Of a stretch of DNA of 64,000 nucleotides, positions 52,336 through 60,617 are shown piece after piece (within the stretch, counting starts at the first letter, position 1; each line of letters starts with the position of its first letter). Where the stretch lies: assembly GCA_017651625.1 (NCBI GenBank), contig JAGCCP010000055.1, forward strand, positions 62,001-126,000, in the 5' to 3' direction. The position numbers were made by a program, and so were the translations under genes. Source of the stretch: Candidatus Ruminimicrobiellum bubulum (lineage in GTDB: Bacteria; Elusimicrobiota; Endomicrobiia; Endomicrobiales; Endomicrobiaceae). The notes under the pieces were generated by a model, which saw only the letters and a list, made by a program, of their open reading frames with translations, was not told where the DNA came from and did not search any database.

Positions 52336-53184
52336 ATGAAATATATAATTACCGGAAGTTCCGGGCAACTGGCAAAAGCATTCATTAAAAAATTTACCGA
52401 ATCAAATATTGATTTTATTGCACCGAGCGAACAAGACCTTGATATAACAAACAAAGAAAAAATATCCGATATTTTTTCCCGATATAATCCCGATGTGGTT
52501 ATAAATTGTGCCGCATATAATAATGTGGAAGCCGCTCAACAAGACAACACAAAAGCTTTTTTAATAAACAAAACTGCCGTAACTAATTTGGTTGATGAAA
52601 CGAAAAAATATAATGCAAAATTTGTTCATTTAGGAACAGATTATATTTTCGACGGAACAAAAAACGATTTATATATAGAAGCAGACAAGACTAATCCTTT
52701 AAACGAATACGGAAAAAGTAAACTTGCCGGTGAACAGGAAGCGCTCAAATACAGTAACAGTTTAGTTTGCAGATTAAGTTGGGTTATAGGTGAAGGACAA
52801 CAAAATTTCTTGTTTAAATTATCCGGATGGTTAAAAAATAATAAAACGGTAAAAGTTTCAAGTGACGAAGTTTCCGTTCCGTGTTTCAGTTTTGATATAG
52901 CAGATACAACAATGAAAGCATTAGACAACAATTTGTCCGGTTTATTTCATCTTACAAATTCCGGAAAATGTTCAAGATATGAATTAGCTAAAGAATTTGT
53001 AAAACTCAATAATTTCGACAATGAAATAGTGCCTGTTCCTATGGCAAGTTTCAATTCCAAAGTTCAAAGGCCGTTATTTACGGCAATGTCGAACGAAAAA
53101 ATATCAAAAGAATTAAATATAACAATTCCCGAATGGAACATTTCTTTAAAAAAATTGCTGGAAAGCAATTTTTTCAGCTTGTAG
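52336..53184 (+). CDS. rfbD: dTDP-4-dehydrorhamnose reductase
   Basis: The 282-residue SDR completes dTDP-rhamnose. Motifs are ITGSSGQLAKAF, DLDITNKEKISDIF, VINCAAYNNVEAAQ and the catalytic YGKSKLAGEQ, with HLGTDYIFDG upstream. The last ten codons (KKLLESNFFSL) are formed by a repeat-family palindrome at 53149-53174, so the C-terminus is repeat-derived. The Shine-Dalgarno aagg lies before the ATG. Confidence 0.95.
   Translation: MKYIITGSSGQLAKAFIKKFTESNIDFIAPSEQDLDITNKEKISDIFSRYNPDVVINCAAYNNVEAAQQDNTKAFLINKTAVTNLVDETKKYNAKFVHLGTDYIFDGTKNDLYIEADKTNPLNEYGKSKLAGEQEALKYSNSLVCRLSWVIGEGQQNFLFKLSGWLKNNKTVKVSSDEVSVPCFSFDIADTTMKALDNNLSGLFHLTNSGKCSRYELAKEFVKLNNFDNEIVPVPMASFNSKVQRPLFTAMSNEKISKELNITIPEWNISLKKLLESNFFSL
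53149..53174. repeat. Palindrome inside the 3' coding end of rfbD
   Basis: Arms AAAAAATTGC and GCAATTTTTT (10 nt each) with a 6-nt loop lie within the last codons of rfbD, just before its TAG. It could also serve as terminator. Confidence 0.75.
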
Positions 53185-53200
53185 TTGGCAGTTTGTTGTT

Positions 53201-53293
53201 GTCATCCCGCACCTGATGCGGAATCCCGTCGTTTGCCGTTAGTCGTTGCCAATCTTCCAATCTTCTAATCTTCCAAAATCGCCTTGCGATTTT
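53201..53293. repeat. Spacer repeats: ATCCCGCA hairpin, filler, octamers, palindrome
   Basis: A hairpin with arms ATCCCGCA/TGCGGAAT (one mismatch) at 53204-53224 is followed by GTTTGCCGTTAGTCGTTGCC filler. Next come CCAATCTT octamers (53250-53274) and a palindrome with arms AAAATCGC/GCGATTTT (53275-53293). The palindrome ends 2 nt before the stop codon of the minus-strand gene. Confidence 0.75.
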
Positions 53294-53294
53294 T

Positions 53295-53993
53295 CTAAGC
53301 TAAAATTCTTAATTTTATTACTTTGAAAAGATATTTTATTAAAGTGAACGGTTTTAGTTTTGATTCTCCCGAAGCTCTTTCCAAAAATGCTATAGGATAT
53401 TCCTTAATATTTGCTTTTGTTTTCTTTGTATAATAGAGCATTTCCGTTACAATAAACGGATCTGAAGCTTTTAATTTATCTATATATTGTTCTACAATTT
53501 CTTTCTTGAACATTCTGTAACCGGATGTAGCATCTGCAACTTTTACTCCTATACAAAACTGTAAATATCTTCTTGAAAGATGACTTACTATTTGTCTTAA
53601 GAAACCTCTTTGTGTATCGGAACCGCCTTTAACATATCTTGAACCGATAACGACATCACAACTGTTTATAAGTTCTCTGAAATCTTTAATATATTTAGGA
53701 TTGTGTGAACCGTCACCGTCTAATTCAACAATATATTTGTATCCTTTTTGTATACCCCATTTAAAAGCATCTATACCGGCATAACCTCTGCCTCTTTTTT
53801 CTTTTCTTAACAATAAATGAACTTTAGGATTTTCTTTCTCCATTTCTTCTACAATTTTGTATGTTCCGTCGGGAGATACATCGTCTGCGACAAGAACTTC
53901 TATGTCTTCAACACCGCAATTCAATATATCATTTACAACTGTTTTTATATTTGTTGCTTCATTATAAGTACAAACAACTGCTAAAGTATCCAT
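53295..53993 (-). CDS. Polyprenol-phosphate sugar transferase (DPM1-like GT2)
   Basis: The 232-residue protein resembles dolichol/polyprenol-phosphate mannosyl- or glucosyltransferases: LAVVCTYNEATNIKTVVNDI, VADDVSPDGT, RGRGYAGIDAFKWG, ELDGDGSHNP and VIGSRYVKGG. No C-terminal membrane helices are present, so it is the soluble DPM1 form. I start it at ATG 53993, preceded by tggag; an ORF extension upstream consists only of translated repeat sequence. It makes a lipid-linked sugar donor. Confidence 0.88.
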   Translation of the reverse strand: MDTLAVVCTYNEATNIKTVVNDILNCGVEDIEVLVADDVSPDGTYKIVEEMEKENPKVHLLLRKEKRGRGYAGIDAFKWGIQKGYKYIVELDGDGSHNPKYIKDFRELINSCDVVIGSRYVKGGSDTQRGFLRQIVSHLSRRYLQFCIGVKVADATSGYRMFKKEIVEQYIDKLKASDPFIVTEMLYYTKKTKANIKEYPIAFLERASGESKLKPFTLIKYLFKVIKLRILA

Positions 53994-54009
53994 TGTTTTT
54001 CTCCATAAA

Positions 54010-54169
54010 AAATCTTCTAATCTTCCAATCTTCCGCCGTCCCCGTCTGTCATCCCGCAGACGTTGCGCGGAATGTTGGCTCACCTTGTAAGAGCCAAGCA
54101 TCCGAACTTGATGCGGGATCTCTCCGTTGCCGTTATAAACTATAAATTAAAAATCGCTTTGCGATTTTT
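54010..54169. repeat. Spacer repeats: octamers, nested hairpins, palindrome
   Basis: CTAATCTTCCAATCTTCC octamers at about 54012-54033 are followed by a nested structure. The outer arms are ATCCCGCA (54051-54058) and TGCGGGAT (54112-54119); the inner hairpin has arms TTGGCTC/GAGCCAA (54075-54097). GTTGCCGTT filler and a palindrome with arms AAAAATCGC/GCGATTTTT (54149-54169) follow, the latter overlapping the rfbC stop codon. Confidence 0.75.
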
Positions 54170-54728
54170 ATATCTTGTACTCAAAATTATGTTCCGCAAA
54201 CTCGAAAGTAGGATAAACCAAATCTTTTTTTGAAAGTTTCGGGTTTATTGTATGCCAATCAATTTTTAAAAACGGATCATTATACAAAATGCCTCTTTCA
54301 TGCTCGGGGGAATAAATATTAGAACAATAATACTCAAAATCAACTTCATCGGACAATACTTCAAATCCGTGAGCAAACCCTTCCGGAATGAATAACATAT
54401 TGTTACCTTCGGGAGAAAGTATTTCTCCAACCCATTTTCCAAAAGTTGTTGAACCTACTCTTAAATCTACGGCAACATCGAAAATTTTTCCGTGTATCAC
54501 TCTCACTAACTTTGCCTGAGCAAAAGGTGCTAACTGATAATGTAAACCTCTTAAAACACCTTTAGTTGAGTGTGAAAAATTTATTTGCTTTATATTTAAA
54601 TCTATTCCCAAATTTTTAAAATCGGGAACTTTAAATACTTCTTCAAAAAAACCTCTATCATCCTTGAATTTTACTGTTTCTATTAGCACGACATCTTTTA
54701 TTGATAAATTATGAAATTTAAATGGCAT
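54168..54728 (-). CDS. rfbC: dTDP-4-dehydrorhamnose 3,5-epimerase
   Basis: The 186-residue cupin enzyme has FKDDRGFFEEVF, NFSHSTKGVLRGLHYQ (catalytic His), GKIFDVAVDLRVGSTTFG and FIPEGFAHGFEVLSDEV, the RmlC motifs. ATG 54728 was chosen over GTG 54740 because it gives the normal family start MPFKFHNLSI and a suitable ggtg-type ribosome site. It overlaps the upstream secreted-protein gene by 11 nt. Confidence 0.95.
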   Translation of the reverse strand: MPFKFHNLSIKDVVLIETVKFKDDRGFFEEVFKVPDFKNLGIDLNIKQINFSHSTKGVLRGLHYQLAPFAQAKLVRVIHGKIFDVAVDLRVGSTTFGKWVGEILSPEGNNMLFIPEGFAHGFEVLSDEVDFEYYCSNIYSPEHERGILYNDPFLKIDWHTINPKLSKKDLVYPTFEFAEHNFEYKI

Positions 54729-55239
54729 CAGCTGTTTCACCCTTTATTTTATATTTAAATGTTTCATCCGTTACAAACTCTATTTCTTCTTCGTCTATTT
54801 TTAATATTGCATTTCCGTCTATAATTCCCATTGTTACGGAATTATCTTTCTCATCATACTTTAAAGAAAATACTGTGTCCGCACTCATTTGTGCTATTGT
54901 TGTTGAATTAAAATAGATAAGAATAGGACCTGATCTTGAATTTTCTACTTTCGAAAAAATCAACACATCACTGATGGGATGTTTTGACATAAAAAGGCCC
55001 TGTTTATTTTTTAAAACTATACCCACGGAATGGAAATTTAAAATCAACATTCCGTTTGCAATGATCTTTGACGAATATTCTATGTCGGGAACATCTTCCG
55101 GATTTGTATAAGTTTTCGTATCTCCGTCAGAGGAAACAATATCTATAGAGTTAACAATTACTCTTACATTTACTGAATCGGAATATATTATTCCGGAAAA
55201 ACAAAATAATAAAGTAAATAAAACTAATAATTTTTTCAT
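54718..55239 (-). CDS. Secreted protein, possibly FecR-like beta-rich
   Basis: The 173-residue protein has a clear signal peptide (MKKLLVLFTLLFCFSGIIYS) and then a beta-rich acidic body. It contains repeated strand pairs such as IIANGMLILNFHSVGIVL, IAQMSADTVFSLKY and VTMGIIDGNAILKI, which suggest a FecR-like fold, though no family motif is certain. It would be periplasmic or exported. It lies 3 nt after the GH94 gene and overlaps rfbC, so all three are probably co-transcribed. Confidence 0.7.
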   Translation of the reverse strand: MKKLLVLFTLLFCFSGIIYSDSVNVRVIVNSIDIVSSDGDTKTYTNPEDVPDIEYSSKIIANGMLILNFHSVGIVLKNKQGLFMSKHPISDVLIFSKVENSRSGPILIYFNSTTIAQMSADTVFSLKYDEKDNSVTMGIIDGNAILKIDEEEIEFVTDETFKYKIKGETADAI

Positions 55240-55242
55240 ATT

Positions 55243-57909
55243 TTATCCCAATACTACGGTAACTTTATGAGTTCCCGATTTAAACGGTTTTATAATATTA
55301 CCTTCGATTTTTTTACCGTCAACAATTATTTCTTTTGCTGCTGAATTTTTCTTTAATTTCGGATTTTCAAAAGTTATATCATAATTTGCATTTCTGAATT
55401 TTATAAATAATTTACATTTTTGAAAATCTTTGTTTGCAGGTAAATGAGGATCTATAGATAAACCTTCAAACACACCTTTTACACCGAAGAAAAAGTTTTG
55501 GAAAGCGTATCTTGTCCAAGCACAAGAACCTGTAAGAACAGGATATTCGCCTCTTCCTGCAATGTTAGGGTTATCGTTGGAAATATAATATTCAGGTATC
55601 CACGGACCTGTTCTTATAATTTCATGTTCATGATTTAAAGGATTTATTCCCGAAAATACTTTATATGCTAAATCAGGCATACCTTGTTTTATTAATGCCC
55701 AAACGAAGAACAAGTTTGCATGAGAAAATAATGCGTTATTTTCTTTTGTTCCCGGAGCAAACCCTGTTATTCTTCCGATAGTTTTATTAAATTTTGTATA
55801 TGCAGGATAATTTAATTTTAATGCGCCGGTAGTTTTATCGAACAAATATTTAAATACGGAATCTATAACTGTTTGTTCCGCACCGATTTTCTTTGCTCCG
55901 CCGGAAACGAGTGACCAAGTTTGAGGCATTAACATCATCTCAAAATCGTTTGATGTAGGATTCTTTTTATTTAATGCCGATTTGTTCCAAATTGTATCTA
56001 CAGGTTTTCCGTCTGCAAAAATGTATCCGCTGTAATAATGTCCGTTAAAAGCTTTTTTGTTTGCATTATCTATAACAAACTGAGCTTTTGTTCTCAAATC
56101 TTTCAATATTTTTGAAATTTTAACTTTAACTTTTTTACCGGAAATTGCATCGTTTACTTTACTTAAATATTTTGCCAAAACAGCTTGTCTTTGTTTTGCG
56201 GGAATATCTTTTGCTTTGTCGTCGAAATTTTGTATAAGGCCTGCCAACTCTGCAAAAACTTCAATTTCTTTAATATTCAAATCGTTGGCTGTTTTTTCCA
56301 ACAAGTCTGCAATTTCGTTGCAGTTTTGTGCAAGCGCGAAAGAGAACGTTACGTTTTCACCTTTAACTTGGTCAACAGCATCGTTCCAGTCTGCTCTTTT
56401 TTGTTTTAAAAGGTTGTTGTTTCCTACGTCATAAAACATTGTTTCTATTTGAACAAGCATATGTTCGATTACCGTTCCGGTATATTTTTTACCTGATGTA
56501 GTTTTTTGATTTTCGATATAACCTTTTTTCCATTTATCGTTTTTAGATTCGCCTCTGTTTTGGTAACAATCTTTAAAATATCCTATTCCGTCTCTGAACA
56601 AGAATTTTTTATCACCTAAAAAGTTTGCAAGTATCATAACCGTTTGTGCTGTCCAGTAAGGATGATCGCACCACAAACCGTTAACTTCGTCACTGCCGAA
56701 CTCTTTTGTTCTTGCAAAAAATCTTGTTGCATTTGTTCCGTCGAGTCTTATACCTTCAAGAGTTTTCATTGTTCTTTCTTCAAGACCTTTCGGATCGATA
56801 ACCGTTGCAGCCATCATATCTTGCCAGAAATCTCTCCAACCTGCAAAGTCTGAACCGTAATCTGTTTGAGGATGAGCGGTATTTCCGAACCAATATCTCA
56901 TAGATAATTGGTAGCACCACCAATTGTTCCACAAATTATCGAATTCTTTGTTTGCTGTTGTTATTTGAACTCTCGATGCTCTTTCCTGCCAATATTTATT
57001 TAAATCATCAAAAGCTTTAAGAGCATTTTTATATGTATATTTTTTTATTAATTTATCGGCATCTTTACTGCCTGTAAATGTTATACCGTTTATTACTACA
57101 AAACTTACTGTTTTTCCTGCAGGAATCTTTATCTTTTTAAATTCTATTGCACCTACAGCTTCTTTTCCGTAACATTGTTTTTGCGGAGCAATATCATTTA
57201 ATATTGAATCCGGTTTTAACCACATATTGTTAGGTCCGAGGAAAGTTTCTCTGTCCGAATAAAATCTGTTACCTTTTTTACCCGATTGTGTTTCTGCACT
57301 CATAAAGTAACATATATCACTTGAATCGGTTGAGCCTTCTATCCATTCAAGTCCGGGGAGAATTTTTATGCTGTTTTTTACTTCGCTTTTATTATAAAGT
57401 CTTACAACATCTCTGTGATATTCAACATAAGCTCTGCTTCCGCCGTAAATAGGCACTGTTGGGATAAAATCTATAACTTTATCTTTTTTGGAATTGTTTG
57501 TAATGTCTACAAGCCACAATTCCGCCATTTCTTCCAACGGAACAAATATTGTTGTTTTAACATCCAAATTTAATTTCTTTGAAGAGCCGTAAAAGTTTAC
57601 ATAGCCTAAACCCATTTCGTATTTCGGGTTGGAAGTTTGTTTATCCGTTAAATCATAATTGTTAACAAGCCATGTTTGTTTTCCTTCTCTTATCCAAATA
57701 AATCTTGCTTGTCCTTTAGGGAAGTTCGGACCGTCGAACTCGCCGAACATTCTTGTATAATCAAATCCCGAAAAACCTCTTAAAAAGTTATCACATATAG
57801 AAAAATATTTAGGACAATTTGCTATCATGTGAATTAAAGGTTGTTTTAAACTTCTTGCATCTTTTACAACACACTGACCTTGTTTGTCGTAAGACCATAA
57901 GTTTTTCAT
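55243..57909 (-). CDS. Glycoside hydrolase family 94 phosphorylase
   Basis: The 888-residue protein matches GH94 cellobiose/chitobiose phosphorylases, which split beta-linked disaccharides with phosphate into sugar-1-phosphate. The catalytic acid is the first Asp of ADWNDAVDQVKGE (about residue 501). TDYGSDFAGWRDFWQDMMA is the R-D-x-x-Q-D substrate region, and WTRYAFQNFFFGVKGVFEGL the C-terminal family block. There is no signal peptide, so it is cytosolic. It is slightly longer than the usual 810 residues. Substrate specificity cannot be set from sequence. Confidence 0.9.
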   Translation of the reverse strand: MKNLWSYDKQGQCVVKDARSLKQPLIHMIANCPKYFSICDNFLRGFSGFDYTRMFGEFDGPNFPKGQARFIWIREGKQTWLVNNYDLTDKQTSNPKYEMGLGYVNFYGSSKKLNLDVKTTIFVPLEEMAELWLVDITNNSKKDKVIDFIPTVPIYGGSRAYVEYHRDVVRLYNKSEVKNSIKILPGLEWIEGSTDSSDICYFMSAETQSGKKGNRFYSDRETFLGPNNMWLKPDSILNDIAPQKQCYGKEAVGAIEFKKIKIPAGKTVSFVVINGITFTGSKDADKLIKKYTYKNALKAFDDLNKYWQERASRVQITTANKEFDNLWNNWWCYQLSMRYWFGNTAHPQTDYGSDFAGWRDFWQDMMAATVIDPKGLEERTMKTLEGIRLDGTNATRFFARTKEFGSDEVNGLWCDHPYWTAQTVMILANFLGDKKFLFRDGIGYFKDCYQNRGESKNDKWKKGYIENQKTTSGKKYTGTVIEHMLVQIETMFYDVGNNNLLKQKRADWNDAVDQVKGENVTFSFALAQNCNEIADLLEKTANDLNIKEIEVFAELAGLIQNFDDKAKDIPAKQRQAVLAKYLSKVNDAISGKKVKVKISKILKDLRTKAQFVIDNANKKAFNGHYYSGYIFADGKPVDTIWNKSALNKKNPTSNDFEMMLMPQTWSLVSGGAKKIGAEQTVIDSVFKYLFDKTTGALKLNYPAYTKFNKTIGRITGFAPGTKENNALFSHANLFFVWALIKQGMPDLAYKVFSGINPLNHEHEIIRTGPWIPEYYISNDNPNIAGRGEYPVLTGSCAWTRYAFQNFFFGVKGVFEGLSIDPHLPANKDFQKCKLFIKFRNANYDITFENPKLKKNSAAKEIIVDGKKIEGNIIKPFKSGTHKVTVVLG

Positions 57910-58006
57910 TTTTATCTCCGCAAATAAAATACATATATTAACAAATAAATATCCCTAATATTCTACCTAAATATGAAGATTTTGTCTATGAAATTTTACA
58001 TAGAGT

Positions 58007-58036
58007 TTGACAATAATATTAAAATTTTAGTTTAAT
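58007..58036 (+). promoter_or_regulatory. Promoter of the dCMP deaminase gene
   Basis: Consensus TTGACA (58007-58012), 18 nt, TTTAAT (58031-58036). The start would fall at about 58043, at the ATG 58044, and no Shine-Dalgarno exists, so the mRNA is probably leaderless. Confidence 0.55.
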
Positions 58037-58043
58037 CTTAGCT

Positions 58044-58535
58044 ATGGAAAAAATAGAGAAAATAACAAGACCGTCTTGGGACGAATATTTTATGAAACTT
58101 GCATGGCTTGTTGCCGAAAGGTCAACATGTGTAAGACACCATGTAGGTGCTGTTATAGTTAGAGATAAAAGAATTTTAACTACAGGTTATAACGGCGCGG
58201 CGGCAGGAACAAAAGATTGTTTGGAACTCGGTTGTTTAAGAAATGAATTAAATATTCCGTCCGGAACAAGACACGAAATTTGCAGAGCTATTCATGCCGA
58301 GCAGAATGCAATAATTCAAGCAGGAACACACGGTATAAATATAAACGGCGGAACTTTGTATTGTACCCATTCTCCGTGTATTTTATGTGCAAAGATGATA
58401 GCAAATGCAAAAATAAAAAGAGTTGTTATGAGTATAGAATATCCGGATGAAACATTTAAGAATTTGTTTAAAGAAGCCGGAATAGAATTTGTTTCTATGC
58501 CGATACCGGATCTTACAATAACTCAAAAGAAATAA
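58044..58535 (+). CDS. dCMP deaminase (ComEB-like)
   Basis: The 163-residue zinc deaminase makes dUMP from dCMP for thymidylate supply. It has VGAVIVRDKRILTTGYNG, the zinc motif HAEQNAI (H-A-E) and CTHSPCILCAKMIANA (P-C-x-x-C), in the arrangement of the dCMP deaminase/ComEB family, with the extra CLELGCLRNELNIPSG loop. It lies upstream of the FMN riboswitch but is separated from it by repeats and is probably not FMN-controlled. Confidence 0.92.
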   Translation: MEKIEKITRPSWDEYFMKLAWLVAERSTCVRHHVGAVIVRDKRILTTGYNGAAAGTKDCLELGCLRNELNIPSGTRHEICRAIHAEQNAIIQAGTHGININGGTLYCTHSPCILCAKMIANAKIKRVVMSIEYPDETFKNLFKEAGIEFVSMPIPDLTITQKK

Positions 58536-58554
58536 TAACTGCAGCTTAGAGCTT

Positions 58555-58635
58555 ACAGCTGTCGTTGCCGTTTGTCGTTTCCATGCATCCATGCATCTAT
58601 GCATCTATGCATCAAAAATTGCCTTTGCAATTTTT
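58555..58635. repeat. Spacer repeats: filler, ATGCATCC octamers, palindrome
   Basis: GTCGTTGCCGTTTGTCGTT filler is followed by four octamers of ATCCATGC/ATCTATGC (58579-58610). A palindrome with arms AAAAATTGC/GCAATTTTT and a 4-nt loop follows at 58614-58635. The palindrome overlaps the -35 box of the riboswitch promoter. Confidence 0.75.
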
Positions 58636-58653
58636 AATTAAAAGTAGTAGAAT
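58625..58653 (+). promoter_or_regulatory. Promoter of the riboflavin operon
   Basis: TTGCAA (58625-58630), 17 nt, TAGAAT (58648-58653), placed about 10 nt before the expected start and 17 nt before the riboswitch. The -35 lies in the right arm of a repeat palindrome. Confidence 0.55.
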
Positions 58654-58669
58654 GAATAAAACTAAATAA

Positions 58670-58800
58670 TTCTTCGGGGAAGGTGAAAATCCTTACCGGT
58701 AGTGATGCTCCAAAAGAGCTAAGCCTACGACTTCACCATAACAGGTGAAATGAATCCGTGAGAATCGGATGCCGACGGTACAGTCCGGATGAGAGAAGAA
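58670..58800 (+). ncRNA. FMN riboswitch (RFN element)
   Basis: The RNA begins with TTCTTCGGGG and ends with GATGAGAGAAGAA, the closing P1 pair. Inside are the conserved AAGGTGAAAATCCTTACCGG, the P3-P4 region and AGGTGAAATGAATCCGTGAG, then GCCGACGGTACAGTCCGGATG. All helices of the RFN consensus can be drawn. It senses FMN and controls ribD-ribE-ribBA-ribH. Confidence 0.97.
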
Positions 58801-58824
58801 ACAATATGAAGTATTTGTATTTTT

Positions 58825-58858
58825 CCCGAAAATTATTTTATATTTTTCGGGGTTTTTT
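58825..58858 (+). terminator. Riboswitch-controlled attenuator
   Basis: The stem CCCGAAAA/TTTTCGGG is followed by GTTTTTT immediately before the ribD ATG (58864), so FMN binding would stop transcription before the operon. Confidence 0.85.
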
Positions 58859-58863
58859 ATTTT

Positions 58864-59952
58864 ATGATAAAAAAACAAGAACATAAAAAATATATGCAGT
58901 TAGTATTGGATTTGGCAAAAAAAGGAAACGGTTATGTTTTCCCTAATCCGATGGTAGGTGCATTGTTGGTAAAAGACGGTAAAATAATTTCAAAAGGTTA
59001 CCACAAATATTTCGGTGCTGCTCATGCAGAGGCAGATGCAATAAACTCTTCAAAAACAAAAGTTGAAGGTTCTACTTTATATGTTAACTTGGAACCGTGC
59101 AACAATTGGGGAAAATGTCCGCCTTGTGTAGATTTAATAATAAAATCTAAAATAAAAACGGTTGTTTGCGCAATGAAAGATCCCAATCCGTTAACAGGCG
59201 GGAAAAGTTTTAAAAAATTAAAAACGGCAGGAATAACCGTGATTAACGGTATATTGGAAAAACAAGCCGAACAACTAAACAAAGAGTATATTAATCGTAT
59301 AAGAAAAGCCAAACCTTATATCCTTGTAAAATCAGCAGTTTCATTGGACGGAAAAATTGCGTCTTTTACAGGAGATTCTAAATGGATATCCAACGAACAA
59401 TCAAGAAAATTTTCGCATAAAATAAGAACACAATTCGATGCCATTCTTGTAGGTACTAATACCGTTTTAAAAGATAATCCGATGTTGTCGGCAAGAGGTT
59501 ACGGCAAAAATCCTATAAGAGTAGTTTTAGATGAAAAATTAAAAATTCCTTCAAACTATAATGTTGTTGACGGAACAATACCAACAATTATTTTGCACGA
59601 TGAAAATATAAAAAAAGTACCGAAACATTTTAATAAAGATTGCATAAAATTGGTTGCCATAAATTTTAAGAAATCAAAAAAAGATTTTAATGTAGTAATA
59701 GAAAAATTAAACAAGATGGCTTTAAAAAGAATTATGGTTGAAGGCGGCGGTGAAATAAATGCTTCCGTTTTAAAAACGGGTAAAGTAGACGAAGTATTGT
59801 TGTTTGTTGCTCCTGTAATAGTAGGAGGAAGAACCGCAAAAACTTTCGTTGAAGGCGACGGAGTAAAATATATAAAAGATTCCTTGAAATTTAAAGTTTC
59901 TGAAGTTAAAAAGCTTGGTTCGGATGTCGTTATTGTCGCAAAACGAAAATAA
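58864..59952 (+). CDS. ribD: Bifunctional riboflavin biosynthesis deaminase/reductase
   Basis: The 362-residue fusion has an N-terminal pyrimidine deaminase (residues 1-145; zinc motif H-A-E in GAAHAEADAIN, then EPCNNWGKCPPC) and a C-terminal reductase (SAVSLDGKIASFTGDSKWIS and RIMVEGGGEINASVL for NADPH and substrate). It catalyses steps two and three of riboflavin synthesis. Its ATG lies 5 nt after the attenuator, with no clear Shine-Dalgarno in the short gap. The FMN riboswitch controls it. Confidence 0.96.
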   Translation: MIKKQEHKKYMQLVLDLAKKGNGYVFPNPMVGALLVKDGKIISKGYHKYFGAAHAEADAINSSKTKVEGSTLYVNLEPCNNWGKCPPCVDLIIKSKIKTVVCAMKDPNPLTGGKSFKKLKTAGITVINGILEKQAEQLNKEYINRIRKAKPYILVKSAVSLDGKIASFTGDSKWISNEQSRKFSHKIRTQFDAILVGTNTVLKDNPMLSARGYGKNPIRVVLDEKLKIPSNYNVVDGTIPTIILHDENIKKVPKHFNKDCIKLVAINFKKSKKDFNVVIEKLNKMALKRIMVEGGGEINASVLKTGKVDEVLLFVAPVIVGGRTAKTFVEGDGVKYIKDSLKFKVSEVKKLGSDVVIVAKRK

Positions 59953-59970
59953 CTAAACTAGGAGTAAAAC

Positions 59971-60594
59971 GTGTTCACCGGAATAATAGAAGATATTGGT
60001 AAAGTTATAAATATTACAGATTCAAAAATAGAAATAGAAACTTGTTTAGACGATATTAAAACAGGCGACAGTGTTGCCGTTAACGGAGCATGTTTAACCG
60101 TAACTGAAATTAACGGTAAAGTTCTTTCTTTTGATTACAGCCCTACAACAAGTGATATTACAAATATTTCGTTGCTTAAAAAAAGTTCCGTTGTTAATTT
60201 GGAAAGAGCATTAACATTACAAACAAGACTTGGCGGTCACATTGTTTCCGGACACATAGATACATCGACGAAAATTGTCGATATAAAAAAAAGCGGTAAC
60301 TTTTATTTTATTTCTTTTTCGGTTAACGAAAAAATAAAAAAGTATGTAGTAAATAAAGGGTTCATTGCTATAGACGGTATCAGTTTAACCGTAGCGGAAA
60401 ATAACGAAACTGTTTTTTCTGTTACGATGATACCGGAAACATTTAACAAAACAATATTTCATACAAGAAAAACGGGGGATATTGTAAATATAGAAATAGA
60501 TGTTTTTGCAAAATATGTAGAAAAATTGTTTGGTAAATCCGACGAGAAGAAAGAAATAACAATGGACTTACTTAAAGAAAACGGCTTTATTTAG
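59971..60594 (+). CDS. ribE: Riboflavin synthase alpha chain
   Basis: The 207-residue enzyme dismutates lumazine to riboflavin. It has the start MFTGIIEDIGKV, two lumazine-binding repeats (VNGACLTVTEI and IDGISLTVAEN, with GGHIVSGHID) and NLERALTL. The start is GTG at 59971, preceded by aggag. Some databases name this gene ribC. It is 18 nt after ribD. Confidence 0.95.
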   Translation: MFTGIIEDIGKVINITDSKIEIETCLDDIKTGDSVAVNGACLTVTEINGKVLSFDYSPTTSDITNISLLKKSSVVNLERALTLQTRLGGHIVSGHIDTSTKIVDIKKSGNFYFISFSVNEKIKKYVVNKGFIAIDGISLTVAENNETVFSVTMIPETFNKTIFHTRKTGDIVNIEIDVFAKYVEKLFGKSDEKKEITMDLLKENGFI

Positions 60595-60617
60595 AATATT
60601 TTGGGAGTGTAATAAAA

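Noticed and set aside
53994-54101. 36-residue N-terminal extension of the polyprenol-phosphate sugar transferase
   Set aside because: It is translated hairpin and octamer repeat (Arg-rich). The ATG at 53993 has a Shine-Dalgarno and the family start.
56185-56434. Two plus-strand ORFs inside the GH94 gene
   Set aside because: Both are antisense shadows over the conserved GH94 catalytic region.
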